DNA from: an uncultured Lachnospiraceae bacterium
GTDB lineage: Bacteria; Bacillota; Clostridia; Lachnospirales; Lachnospiraceae
Assembly (NCBI GenBank): GCA_949076555.1
Contig: CARUOB010000007.1
Location: 7,978 to 71,977, forward strand
Length of the DNA: 64,000 nucleotides
Direction of reading: 5' to 3'
Every line of letters starts with the position of its first letter. Within the stretch, counting starts at the first letter, position 1. This document shows, piece by piece, positions 1 to 7,538 of the stretch. Under the pieces are notes generated by a model. It was given only the letters and a program-made list of their open reading frames with translations. It was not told the origin of the DNA and did no database searches. The position numbers and the translations under genes are program-made.

Positions 1-1033
1 TGCGGTCAAATTCCCGCTCCATCTTCTCTCTGCCGCGCTGTCCCATCTGCGCACGCTCCTGGGCGGAAAGAGAAAGAAATTTTTCCAGCGCTGCAATCAA
101 TTCCTCTGGGTTCCCCGGTGTAAATCCAAAACCTGTCACACCCTCCTCAAAGGCCTCCTTACAACCGCTGATATTCGAAGCGATCACCGGCCTGCCCGTG
201 GCCGCGCCCTCGATCAGCGCGTTGGACATGCCCTCGTGGAAGGAAGCTACCACTATAGCGTCGGCCGCCGCCAGATACTCGTGTACCTGCGTGTGGAAAC
301 CGATCTGCCGGACTACGCCCTCCTTCTCCAAGTCGTCCAAAAGCTCCTGGTAATCTTCGTCACAGTACCCCATGATATCGAAACATACCCGGTCGCTATG
401 TAATTTCTGCGCCGCCGCAATATATTCGAGGATGCCGCGCTCCTTCATCACCCTGCCCACGAAGAGAAAATGAATCTTCTCTCTCTCGGGATAAGGCTCA
501 TAACCGTGCTTTTTCAGATTCACCCCGGAACCCATGACCATCCTCGACTTTTTCGCCGTGATGCCCATGTTCTGAAAAATCCCTCTGTTCTCCTCATTTT
601 GAAAAAACACGCAGGCCGCCCGTTTTAAGCCCGCGCGGTACATTGAGACGATCAGCTTAAGGAGCGGACCCGTCCTGTCAAAAGCGCCCCCAAGCCCTGT
701 GATCGTGGCTATATAGGGAATCTTTCTTACGCCTGCGGCAAACCCGCCGTATATATTGGGTTTGATCGTGTAGGTCACTACCAGATCAGGCTTGAGTTCC
801 TTCATCATTTTAGCGTAAGCGCGGTATAACTTCAAGTCCTCCAGCGGATTGATTCCCCTGCGGTTGATCGGCGTCTCTATGATATGACACCCCGCCGCTT
901 CCAGCTCCATGCCTTTCACGTCGTCCGGCATACTCACCCACACTTCATATACCGCGCAGAGCGCCTCTATAAATTCGCCCCGAAAGTCATACAGGCCGCC
1001 GGAGGAGTTTGTCAGAACCAAGACCTTTTTCAT
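1..1033 (-). CDS. GT4-family glycosyltransferase, PglA-like (3' end cut by the window edge)
   Basis: The frame begins at an ATG (complement of 1031-1033) and stays open to base 1, giving at least 344 residues. The N-terminus MKKVLVLTNSSGGLYDFRGE is the usual Rossmann start of GT4 enzymes. Later come a TYTIKPNIYGG segment, a FVGRVMKERG hinge, and a SFHEGMSNALIEGAATG segment carrying the acidic EX7E-type nucleotide-sugar site. Such retaining enzymes add a sugar from a nucleotide donor to a lipid-linked acceptor at the cytoplasmic membrane face. The start overlaps the stop of the upstream ATP-grasp gene by ATGA, so the two are translationally coupled. With the PglC-like transferase two genes upstream, a PglA-like second step is a reasonable inference; the acceptor is unknown. 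Confidence 0.9.
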   Translation of the reverse strand, partial: MKKVLVLTNSSGGLYDFRGEFIEALCAVYEVWVSMPDDVKGMELEAAGCHIIETPINRRGINPLEDLKLYRAYAKMMKELKPDLVVTYTIKPNIYGGFAAGVRKIPYIATITGLGGAFDRTGPLLKLIVSMYRAGLKRAACVFFQNEENRGIFQNMGITAKKSRMVMGSGVNLKKHGYEPYPEREKIHFLFVGRVMKERGILEYIAAAQKLHSDRVCFDIMGYCDEDYQELLDDLEKEGVVRQIGFHTQVHEYLAAADAIVVASFHEGMSNALIEGAATGRPVIASNISGCKEAFEEGVTGFGFTPGNPEELIAALEKFLSLSAQERAQMGQRGREKMEREFDR

Positions 1034-2013
1034 GGCACAATTTCCTCCCCCGCCATATCCCGTATCATCACCTCGTTAAACTTCATCATGCAGACCCCTT
1101 CTTTGTATGCGCCGATCCGCACCTCGTTCTCCTGCCCGGAGAGGTTTCTCACCACCGCCGAAGCCAGATTGACGCCACAACAATACGCGTGGGGATACCC
1201 GCCGCCGAAGCGGGGATTTACCTCAGAAATATAGTAAACGCCGTCAATCTCAAAAATATCGATGTCTATCATGCCGCGAAAACCGCATTTTTCCGCAAAA
1301 TCCCGTATCAGCGCAAACAGCTTCTCATCCTGAAAGGACACGGACTTATCCGTCTCTCCCGCGCGCATCTTGATCTTCTTTTTGACGAAGATATCCGTAC
1401 ATTTCCCGGACAGCATATCCACGTACACGTCCGCGCCGAACTCTGTACCATCCATGTACTCCTGAATCATCAGATCATCATAGAGATCGAAAAGCACCTC
1501 AATTTCCTTTTTGCTAAAGACCTTATTGATGTGGATGCTGGCGCTGCCCCGCACAGGCTTCACAAAGACGGGATAAGAAATCTCCCCGGCCTCCTCAGCC
1601 CGGTAGAAGGACTCCTTGTCCACATAACACTTGGCCGCAGGAATCTGCATCTTCTGCAGCAGTTCAAACATCCGGTACTTGTCAAAGCATGTCTCCACCA
1701 GCTCATAATCGGAGATAATGGGCGTCGTCCCCACAGCCAAAAAGCGCTCCCGCTCCTTGGCCAAAAGAGAAAGTTCCGGGTCAATCAGCGAAAATACGCC
1801 ATCTATTTTTTCTTTCTCGCAAATTTCCAAAACCCTGTCCAGATACCCTGGCTCCGTGATTCTTGGCACCAGGAAGAAATCGTCCGCCTCATACACCGCA
1901 GGCGCCAGATTGGAGCAGTCCGTCGCAATCACCCTGCCCTTGCCTGCCAGCTCCTTCTTAAAATACTGCACCACCTTGTCGCGGGTGCCCGCACTCAAAA
2001 TCAGAATATTCAT
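1030..2013 (-). CDS. ATP-grasp ligase (carbamoyl-phosphate-synthase-like fold)
   Basis: About 327 residues. An N-terminal nucleotide-binding-like segment (MNILILSAGTRD) is followed by the ATP-grasp core, with a nucleotide-contacting lysine in YPVFVKPVRGSAS (about residue 152) and the metal-binding segment EVNPRFGGGYP (about 264-274). These enzymes couple an acyl-phosphate intermediate to an amine or similar nucleophile. In glycan loci they are thought to attach amino acids or acyl groups to sugars, but no substrate can be read here. The start at 2013 is preferred over the in-frame ATG at 2025 because GGAGG lies five bases before it. The stop overlaps the next gene by ATGA. Repeat copy A1 lies just upstream. 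Confidence 0.85.
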   Translation of the reverse strand: MNILILSAGTRDKVVQYFKKELAGKGRVIATDCSNLAPAVYEADDFFLVPRITEPGYLDRVLEICEKEKIDGVFSLIDPELSLLAKERERFLAVGTTPIISDYELVETCFDKYRMFELLQKMQIPAAKCYVDKESFYRAEEAGEISYPVFVKPVRGSASIHINKVFSKKEIEVLFDLYDDLMIQEYMDGTEFGADVYVDMLSGKCTDIFVKKKIKMRAGETDKSVSFQDEKLFALIRDFAEKCGFRGMIDIDIFEIDGVYYISEVNPRFGGGYPHAYCCGVNLASAVVRNLSGQENEVRIGAYKEGVCMMKFNEVMIRDMAGEEIVP

Positions 2014-2034
2014 ACTAACCTCCATGTCGCTGCT

Positions 2035-2763
2035 TTACAGCGACTCATAATCAGCGGACGAACAAGTTCGTCCTAGAGAATGCCCGTTTTTCGGCATTCT
2101 CTTGCGTGAGATGGAGTTGCAAAGCAACTCCATCTCACGCTCTTCAAGCTGCTTCTTTCTGATTTCCGCAAAATTCCCCTCCGCCGCGTTGGTATCTTCC
2201 GCCACCTCGTCGGTGTGCCCAAGCACCGTCTGCACCGTCATCCAAAGCACTTTCATATCCATGCCGAAAGTCAGATGCTCCACGTACTCCACGTCTTTTT
2301 GAAACCGCCTGTCCCAATCGAGGAAATTGCGCCCGCTCACCTGTGCAAGCCCCGTCAGCCCCGGCCGCACGCTGTGTCTTAATCGTTCGCGCTCCGTATA
2401 GTAGGGCAGATAAGAGACGAGCAAGGGCCTTGGACCAATCACGCTCATATCCCCCTTCAAAATATTGAAAAGCTCCGGCAGCTCGTCCAAACTCGTGGCC
2501 CGCAAGAATTTCCCAAACTTCGTAAGCCGCACCGCGTCCGGCAAAAGCGCCCCCTTCTCATCCCGCGCGTCCGTCATCGTGCGAAACTTACAGAGGGTAA
2601 AAATCTTTTCATCCTTCCCCGGCCTCTTCTGCTTAAACAGCACCGGACTCCCCAGCTTCACCCGCACCAGAACGGCCAGAATGATCAACACCGGACTGAG
2701 TACGATAATACCGCACAGGGACAACAAAAAATCCAGACATCTTTTGATACAATTCTTATACAT
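2035..2763 (-). CDS. Short PglC-like initiating sugar-phosphate transferase
   Basis: 242 residues of the bacterial sugar transferase family. One N-terminal hydrophobic re-entrant or membrane helix (about 10-34) is followed by the soluble core with the catalytic Asp-Glu pair in SLDELPELFN (D93, E94) and the GPRP loop (110-113). It should transfer a sugar-1-phosphate from a UDP-sugar to undecaprenyl phosphate, starting glycan assembly. The length to about residue 205 fits minimal PglC/EpsL-type enzymes. The remaining tail, about residues 208-242, is encoded by hairpins of repeat A1 and looks acquired. It is the first gene after a sigma-A-like promoter at 2875-2903. A second, longer initiating transferase sits at 50692-52062. 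Confidence 0.92.
   Translation of the reverse strand: MYKNCIKRCLDFLLSLCGIIVLSPVLIILAVLVRVKLGSPVLFKQKRPGKDEKIFTLCKFRTMTDARDEKGALLPDAVRLTKFGKFLRATSLDELPELFNILKGDMSVIGPRPLLVSYLPYYTERERLRHSVRPGLTGLAQVSGRNFLDWDRRFQKDVEYVEHLTFGMDMKVLWMTVQTVLGHTDEVAEDTNAAEGNFAEIRKKQLEEREMELLCNSISRKRMPKNGHSLGRTCSSADYESL
2056..2140 (-). repeat. Family A three-hairpin element, copy A1
   Basis: Three inverted repeats lie side by side. The first in transcription order has 17-bp perfect arms and a 3-base loop (2104-2120 and 2124-2140). The second is GAGAATGCC/GGCATTCTC (2076-2084, 2093-2101). The third is GGACGAAC/GTTCGTCC (2056-2063, 2066-2073). The second and third match copy A2 at 38533-38646. The first hairpin differs in sequence from A2-A4 but keeps its place. 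The element overlaps the 3' end of the sugar transferase gene and precedes the ATP-grasp ribosome site. Confidence 0.85.
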
Positions 2764-2874
2764 ATATTGTTCCTCTCTGAGGATATTTTATGATTCCCCA
2801 AAGCCGTAATCTATGGCAGCACCGGCAAGAACCGCACCGTGCTCCCTGCACCGAAAGCTCTTTAGCCTGCGGTT

Positions 2875-2903
2875 ATTATAGCATATATAAATCCAATTGT
2901 CTC
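2875..2903 (-). promoter_or_regulatory. Sigma-A-type promoter for the 2763-to-1 group
   Basis: Reading the minus strand, GAGACA (2898-2903) is separated by 17 bases from TATAAT (2875-2880). The predicted transcript starts near 2868 and leaves a leader of about 105 bases before the sugar transferase start. Confidence 0.6.
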
Positions 2904-2923
2904 CCCGGCCCGGTGAAATTATA

Positions 2924-2950
2924 ACTCGCAAAATCGCATACGAAGCGATA
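2924..2950 (-). repeat. Fragment related to family B elements
   Basis: The plus strand carries TCGCAAAATCGCAT followed by the stem partner GCGAT. The 14-base word is identical in B2 (39753-39766), where it also leads into a small hairpin. Orientation relative to the downstream minus-strand gene is the same as in B1 and B2. Only this part of the element is recognisable. Confidence 0.45.
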
Positions 2951-3034
2951 TTACCCGCGGAATCGTATCAGGTTGAACTGTTACATTATAACACCTCTCC
3001 CCAGAAATGTTCTGTATATTTTACCAAGACGACA

Positions 3035-3063
3035 TTGATTTACTTGCGTACAGGCTGTATAAT
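3035..3063 (+). promoter_or_regulatory. Sigma-A-type promoter for the PRTase-like gene
   Basis: TTGATT (3035-3040), a 17-base spacer and TATAAT (3058-3063) precede the gene by about 75 bases. An AAGGAGG ribosome site follows at about 3126-3132. Confidence 0.65.
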
Positions 3064-3139
3064 ATTTACAACAACAGAATAATTCCTTATGGAAAAATTG
3101 TGCAAAAACCAAAATGTATCGTGATAAGGAGGTACACAC

Positions 3140-3781
3140 ATGAAGGAACTGGTTAAGATTCACTCCAAAAGTCATCCCAACATTGAATTGAAAGCAATCC
3201 ACGGACATTTCGTAACCCCAAACTCCCATATCAATTACTTTTTGGATATGACCACGATGAAAACGAGGTTGAGCGAGGCGTCTACCGCCGCAAAAGAGCT
3301 GAGCAGACAGATCATGCTGTCCACCGTGGTAGATACCATCGTCTGCATAGACGGCTGTGAGATCATCGGCGCGTTTTTAGCGGAGGAGCTGACGAGGGCA
3401 GGCGTTTATTCCCGCAATGCGCACCAGACAATTTACATCGTCACGCCCGAATATTCCACATCCGGACAGATGTTGTTCCGCGATAACTATCTGCCCATGA
3501 TTAAAGGAAAAAATATACTGCTGCTTCTCGCTAGCGCAACCACAGGGCGCACCGTCACCAAAGCGGTACAGACCCTTTCCTATTACGGCGCTTCCATCAG
3601 CGGCGTATGCGCGATATTCAGCGCCGCCAACACGGTAGCAGGCATTCCGGTCAATGCGCTGTTCACCACATCGGACATTCCCGAATACAAGACCTACAGT
3701 TCGGAAGAATGCGCGTTGTGCAAAGAAAAACAGCCCATCGACGCTTTTGCAAACGCATTCGGCTATTCCGCGATCCAGTAA
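3140..3781 (+). CDS. Phosphoribosyltransferase-like protein with degenerate PRPP loop
   Basis: 213 residues. The fold signature is a hydrophobic strand and loop, NILLLLASATTGRTVTKAV (about 125-143), which matches the PRPP-binding loop of type I phosphoribosyltransferases such as orotate PRTase. The two acidic residues normally before the TTG turn are replaced by Ala-Ser. A CALC cysteine pair lies near the C-terminus (about 191-194). The family would join a base to PRPP, but loss of the acidic pair makes catalysis doubtful; it could be a binding or regulatory relative. It has its own promoter and ribosome site, and it is one of only two plus-strand genes in the window, so it is probably not part of the glycan operon. 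Confidence 0.75.
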   Translation: MKELVKIHSKSHPNIELKAIHGHFVTPNSHINYFLDMTTMKTRLSEASTAAKELSRQIMLSTVVDTIVCIDGCEIIGAFLAEELTRAGVYSRNAHQTIYIVTPEYSTSGQMLFRDNYLPMIKGKNILLLLASATTGRTVTKAVQTLSYYGASISGVCAIFSAANTVAGIPVNALFTTSDIPEYKTYSSEECALCKEKQPIDAFANAFGYSAIQ

Positions 3782-3795
3782 ACCATCGTCCGAAT

Positions 3796-3823
3796 AGAGA
3801 CGGTTATCATAACTCTGTTTTTT
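3796..3823 (+). terminator. Possible terminator of the PRTase-like gene
   Basis: A weak hairpin (GTTAT/ATAAC with flanking AGA/TCT) is followed by six T residues at 3818-3823. The stem is short, so the call is tentative. The 66-bp palindrome immediately beyond may contribute. Confidence 0.35.
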
Positions 3824-3828
3824 ATTAG

Positions 3829-3894
3829 AATAACTCGCGTGTGGGTAAAGTTATTTTGATGCATCAAAATAACTTTACCCACACGCGAGTTATT
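3829..3894. repeat. 66-bp perfect palindrome between convergent genes
   Basis: Two 33-base arms are exact reverse complements with no spacer; the centre is GATG/CATC at 3858-3865. It lies between the 3' ends of the plus-strand PRTase-like gene and the long minus-strand glycan run. No T tract follows it in either direction, so it is not a textbook Rho-independent terminator, although an RNA copy would form a stem of about 31 bp. Bidirectional termination or mRNA 3'-end protection is the simplest reading. Confidence 0.9.
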
Positions 3895-3911
3895 ACTATA
3901 CATTTGACTAT

Positions 3912-4154
3912 CTACCTGACATCCTTATACAGCGCATAAAAATCCGCCTCCATATTATCCGCATATCCGGCGTAAAACTGTTTCGCGTCATCCAGCGCCT
4001 TGTTATAAATTCTGTCCCCAAGCATCTCCTGAAAGAAGTCCAGAATCCTGCCCGTCCCGATCACACCCAGCTCCAGATCGTGCTCTTCCTTGAAAAAAGC
4101 CGCAATCTCGTCGCACATCCGGGTCTTATCTCTCTCCTCAAATAGTTTCCTCAT
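3912..4154 (-). CDS. DUF2164-family small protein
   Basis: 80 residues matching the conserved pattern of DUF2164: a helical N-terminus, AAFFKEEHDLELGVIG, then ILDFFQEMLGDRIYNKAL and a YALYK end. It is predicted soluble, acidic and helical. The function of the family is not known. It is the last gene of the long minus-strand run, 56 bases after the aminotransferase gene, with a ribosome site AAGGAG a few bases before the ATG. It ends 17 bases from the 66-bp palindrome. Its place next to glycan genes may be accidental. Confidence 0.8.
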   Translation of the reverse strand: MRKLFEERDKTRMCDEIAAFFKEEHDLELGVIGTGRILDFFQEMLGDRIYNKALDDAKQFYAGYADNMEADFYALYKDVR

Positions 4155-4210
4155 TCCGTTCTCCTTATGCGCGGCTGCGCTGCAGCTGCCCCTGTCTCCA
4201 TCTCACGCCT

Positions 4211-5341
4211 TTAAAACAGCCCCTTCACCGTGCGGATGATCGCCTCCATCTCCTCCTCCGTATTCTTGATATCGCTTGGCAGGCAGAGTCCTCTTGCAAA
4301 AATATCCTCACACACACTTCTGCCGTCCCCGTAGTGGGAAAAGGCGTCATATTCCGCGAAGACAGGCTGTAAATGCATCGGTTTCCAGATCGGTCTGCTC
4401 TCCGCATTGAGCTCCCGCTCCAACACATCCATAACCATATCCGGCGTCACCCCGCTGTCCGCGGCAATGGCCATACCGGAAAGCCAGTTATTGGCCTCCC
4501 CATCCGGATTCATGGGATTCATCTGTATCGCGGGAATATCCGCAAACGCCTCACAGTATCTCCTGTAAATCTCCCTCTTCTTCGCCTTGTGCTCCTCCAG
4601 ATGCAAAAGCTGTCCTCTGCCGATGCCCGCCGTCACGTTGCTCATGCGGTAATTATAGCCGATCTCAGAATGCTGGTAATGTCTGGCCGGGTCTCTCGCC
4701 TGCGTCGCCAGAAATGTCACTTTCCTCGCGGCCGCCTCCTCTGCCGAGACAAACATACCGCCTCCCGACGTGGTAATAATCTTGTTTCCGTTAAACGAAT
4801 AAATCCCGTATTTACCGAAAGTGCCTGTATGTTTTCCCCGATAAGTACTGCCAAGGGACTCCGCCGCATCCTCCACAAGCGGCGTGCCGTGCGCCGCACA
4901 GATTTCCATGATCTCGTCGAGCTTCGCGGGCGTGCCATAGAGATGCACGCAGATCACCGCCTTGGGATTCGGATATTTCTCATAAGCTCTCTTTAAGGCT
5001 TCCGGAGACATATTCCACGTATCCGGCTCCGCATCGATAAACACCGGCGCACCGTTCTCATAGACAATCGGGTTGCAGGAAGCGGAAAATGTCAAATCCG
5101 ATACAAAAACCACATCCCCCCGCTTCACATCCAAAAGCCGCAGCGCCATATGAATCGCCGCCGTGCCGGATGACAGCGCAGCCGCGTGGCCGCAGCCCGT
5201 ATATTCCGCCATCTCCTTCTCGAAAGCGTTCACATTCGGTCCCAGAGGCGCCACCCAGTTCGTATCGAAAGCCTCCTGCACAAACGCCTGCTCTTCCCCG
5301 TGCATGGTGGGGGAAGAAAGATAAATTCTTTTCTTATCCAT
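4211..5341 (-). CDS. DegT/DnrJ/EryC1 PLP-dependent sugar aminotransferase, PglE-like
   Basis: 376 residues, normal length for the family. The phosphate-binding turn is SSGTAAIHMA (about 57-66), the acidic cofactor contact is VEDAAESLG (156-164), and the PLP lysine is K187 in YSFNGNK. It should convert a nucleotide-linked 4-keto-6-deoxy sugar into the 4-amino sugar with glutamate as donor. The gene just upstream encodes the matching PglF-type 4,6-dehydratase, so a UDP-4-amino-4,6-dideoxy-GlcNAc (bacillosamine precursor) route is likely. No dedicated acetyltransferase directly follows it. The start has a GGGAGGA ribosome site. The intergenic leader contains structured element B1. Confidence 0.92.
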   Translation of the reverse strand: MDKKRIYLSSPTMHGEEQAFVQEAFDTNWVAPLGPNVNAFEKEMAEYTGCGHAAALSSGTAAIHMALRLLDVKRGDVVFVSDLTFSASCNPIVYENGAPVFIDAEPDTWNMSPEALKRAYEKYPNPKAVICVHLYGTPAKLDEIMEICAAHGTPLVEDAAESLGSTYRGKHTGTFGKYGIYSFNGNKIITTSGGGMFVSAEEAAARKVTFLATQARDPARHYQHSEIGYNYRMSNVTAGIGRGQLLHLEEHKAKKREIYRRYCEAFADIPAIQMNPMNPDGEANNWLSGMAIAADSGVTPDMVMDVLERELNAESRPIWKPMHLQPVFAEYDAFSHYGDGRSVCEDIFARGLCLPSDIKNTEEEMEAIIRTVKGLF

Positions 5342-5377
5342 GATTCTGATCCTCCCTGGTATTCTACGCTCTGGCTA

Positions 5378-5524
5378 CGCCCATTCGCAAAACCGCATCT
5401 TCGATGCTTCCCCGCCGCTTCGCTGCTCATTTTGCTCATAGACGGGCGCTCCCTCAGAGCATCACATGTCTGCCAAATTCATGCAAGCATGATTTGTCCG
5501 ACCTATGACGCTCTGGCTGAGCTG
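5378..5524 (-). repeat. Family B structured element, copy B1
   Basis: About 147 bases strongly similar to B2 (39748-39894). Two stems are visible. One is CAAATTCATGC/GCATGATTTG (5474-5484, 5487-5496) with a bulged T, enclosed by CAGAGC/GCTCTG. The other is a small GCATC/GATGC hairpin. It lies between the PglF-like and PglE-like genes and ends about 40 bases before the latter. An ATG followed by AGCAAA inside it is conserved but opens different frames in the two copies, so it is probably not translated. Confidence 0.8.
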
Positions 5525-5525
5525 T

Positions 5526-7391
5526 TTAACTATAATGATAAGTCGGCACAATCTCCTGAATCAGCGGTCTGATATCCGAGCTCTCAATCTGACACTCATC
5601 CTTCAGCGCCTTTAACTGCGCAAAAAACTCGTACTCATCCAACTCGATCGGCTTACCAATATGAATCATGCGGTTCGCCGTATCCTTCATGCCCTCTTCG
5701 TCCATCAAAAGCTCCTCGTAGAGCTTTTCTCCCGGGCGCAGACCGGTAAACGCAATCTTGATATCCTCACCCACGCGGTATCCCGAAAGTTTTATCAGAT
5801 TTTCCGCCAGAGACAGGATTTTGACAGGTTCCCCCATATCAAGAACGAAAATTTCTCCGCCCTTTGCGTATGCGCCCGCCTGCAGAACAAGGGACACCGC
5901 CTCGGGTATGGTCATAAAATAACGTATGATATCCGGGTGCGTCACCGTGACCGGGCCGCCAGCCGCAATCTGCTTGCGGAAGAGCGGAATCACACTGCCG
6001 TTGCTGCCAAGCACATTGCCGAAGCGCACCGCCACAAACTCCGTCTCGTAATGCTTGTCAAAGGTCTGGATAATCATTTCGCAGATCCGTTTGCTGGCTC
6101 CCATGATATTCGTTGGGTTCACCGCCTTGTCGGTGGAAATCATGACAAACCGCTGCACACCGCTCATGGCCGCCGCCTGCGCCGTCTTAAAGGTGCCAAA
6201 CACATTGTTCTTAATCGCCTCGGTAGGGCTGTCCTCCATCAGCGGCACGTGCTTGTGGGCCGCCGCATGATATACGATATCCGGCTTATACGTCGAAAAA
6301 ATAAAGTTCATCCGGTTGGTGTTTCGCACGGAGGCGATGAGCACCACCAGATTTAACTCCGGATATTTTCGCTTCAACTCCTGCTGCACATCATATACCG
6401 AGTTCTCATAGATATCCACAATGATCAGTTGTTTCGGTCTGTGGGTTGCAATCTGCCTGCAAAGCTCGCTGCCGATGGAACCGCCGCCTCCGGTGACAAG
6501 CACGGTTTTTCCCTGCACGTAGCCGAGAATGGAGTCCAAGTCAACGCTGATCGGATCTCTGCCGAGCAGATCCTCCAGCTCCACATCCCGCAGCTTGCTC
6601 ACATTGACTTCCCCGTTTACGAGCTGGTACATACCGGGAAGGGAGCGCAGCTTACAGTTCGTATCCTTACAGATTTCCAAAATTTCACGGATCTCCGTCC
6701 GCGGCGCGGAGGGCATCGCCACAATGATCTCGTCCACATCATAGATATCCGCGCACTCTACGATCTTGTCCCGGCCGCCTGCGACTTTGATACCCTGAAT
6801 ATATTTCCCCCATTTTCCCTTGTCGTCATCGATGATGCACTTGATGACCATGGTAGAAAAATTGCTGTTTACAATCTCCTTGATAATCAGATTGGCCGCC
6901 TCGCCCGCGCCGATCACCATAACCGAAATCAGATTCTTCTTGTTCTGCTGCTTATGCTTTAATCCGCGGAAAAAACGATAGGAAAAACGGCTCGCAAAGA
7001 TACAGACCACCAGAATGGCCATATAAGCGGGATAATAGCTTCTTGGCACCGCCCGGGTCGTCACCTTAAAAAACTGCAGTCCCACACCGTCCGCCAGCAT
7101 GGACAGCACACAGGCCACCACGATATTCTGCAGCTCCGTCTCCCCCGCGAATGCCCACAGACTGCTATAGAGACGCATCAGATAAAAAATAACCAATGTT
7201 AAGAGAATATTGATCGGTATAAAGCGCTCTATGGGCTGCATGAAGTGCCGCGGAATTTCATCCAGGTGAAAGTCATAACGCCACAAAATCGCCACATAGC
7301 TTGCCAGCACAATACTGATAATATCATATATGATCAGGCATGTCCGTCTGTAAAACAATTTTGCGTTAAAAGGTTTTCTCGTTTTTTCCAT
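5526..7391 (-). CDS. Membrane-anchored nucleotide-sugar 4,6-dehydratase, PglF/CapD-like
   Basis: 621 residues, the usual size of long-chain membrane dehydratases. About four membrane helices occupy residues 17-135. A first Rossmann-like domain carries VIGAGEAA (159-166), and the catalytic short-chain dehydrogenase domain starts at VTGGGGSIGSE (299-309). The catalytic region STDKAVNPTN is followed by MGASKR, with Met in place of the classical Tyr, which is typical of the PglF/WbpM group. It should turn a UDP-N-acetylhexosamine into its 4-keto-6-deoxy form. It feeds the neighbouring aminotransferase. The start is preceded by 147 bases holding three small hairpins, and its ribosome site is weak. 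Confidence 0.93.
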   Translation of the reverse strand: MEKTRKPFNAKLFYRRTCLIIYDIISIVLASYVAILWRYDFHLDEIPRHFMQPIERFIPINILLTLVIFYLMRLYSSLWAFAGETELQNIVVACVLSMLADGVGLQFFKVTTRAVPRSYYPAYMAILVVCIFASRFSYRFFRGLKHKQQNKKNLISVMVIGAGEAANLIIKEIVNSNFSTMVIKCIIDDDKGKWGKYIQGIKVAGGRDKIVECADIYDVDEIIVAMPSAPRTEIREILEICKDTNCKLRSLPGMYQLVNGEVNVSKLRDVELEDLLGRDPISVDLDSILGYVQGKTVLVTGGGGSIGSELCRQIATHRPKQLIIVDIYENSVYDVQQELKRKYPELNLVVLIASVRNTNRMNFIFSTYKPDIVYHAAAHKHVPLMEDSPTEAIKNNVFGTFKTAQAAAMSGVQRFVMISTDKAVNPTNIMGASKRICEMIIQTFDKHYETEFVAVRFGNVLGSNGSVIPLFRKQIAAGGPVTVTHPDIIRYFMTIPEAVSLVLQAGAYAKGGEIFVLDMGEPVKILSLAENLIKLSGYRVGEDIKIAFTGLRPGEKLYEELLMDEEGMKDTANRMIHIGKPIELDEYEFFAQLKALKDECQIESSDIRPLIQEIVPTYHYS

Positions 7392-7421
7392 AGTATTATC
7401 CGTTTTCTTATGCTTCTTCGA

Positions 7422-7523
7422 AACTGTTCCGTACTTTCACAGTTCCGGTGCAGAATCCATTTCAATTTTTTCGGTAGTGGTATGCTGCACCTTCGTATCA
7501 TGTTCTTACGGTCTCAGCCGTAA
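7422..7523 (-). other. Intergenic leader with three small hairpins
   Basis: Inverted repeats AACTGT/ACAGTT (7422-7427, 7439-7444), GGTGCAG/CTGCACC (7447-7453, 7485-7491) and TTACGG/CCGTAA (7506-7511, 7518-7523) lie between the polymerase and dehydratase genes. A TATAAT-like box at 7538-7543 on the minus strand lacks a -35 partner. The sequence does not match families A or B. Confidence 0.45.
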
Positions 7524-7538
7524 ATGCTTCGACCTGTA

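Larger units (their letters stand above)
2764..3139. other. Divergent intergenic region
   Basis: This gap separates the minus-strand glycan group from the plus-strand phosphoribosyltransferase-like gene. It holds one promoter for each direction (2875-2903 minus, 3035-3063 plus). It also has two more TATAAT-like hexamers on the minus strand without good -35 boxes. A short stretch at 2924-2950 resembles part of family B elements. No open reading frame in it looks real. Confidence 0.6.

Noticed and set aside
4193..4205. A 13-base match (GCGTGAGATGGAG) to hairpin I of A1 before the DUF2164 gene
   Set aside because: The match ends abruptly, no second arm follows, and 13-base matches are common in a window of this size.
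5230..5439. A short frame starting at the ATG-AGC-AAA inside B1
   Set aside because: The same ATG in B2 opens a different frame and the residues are not conserved; the bases are better explained by RNA structure.
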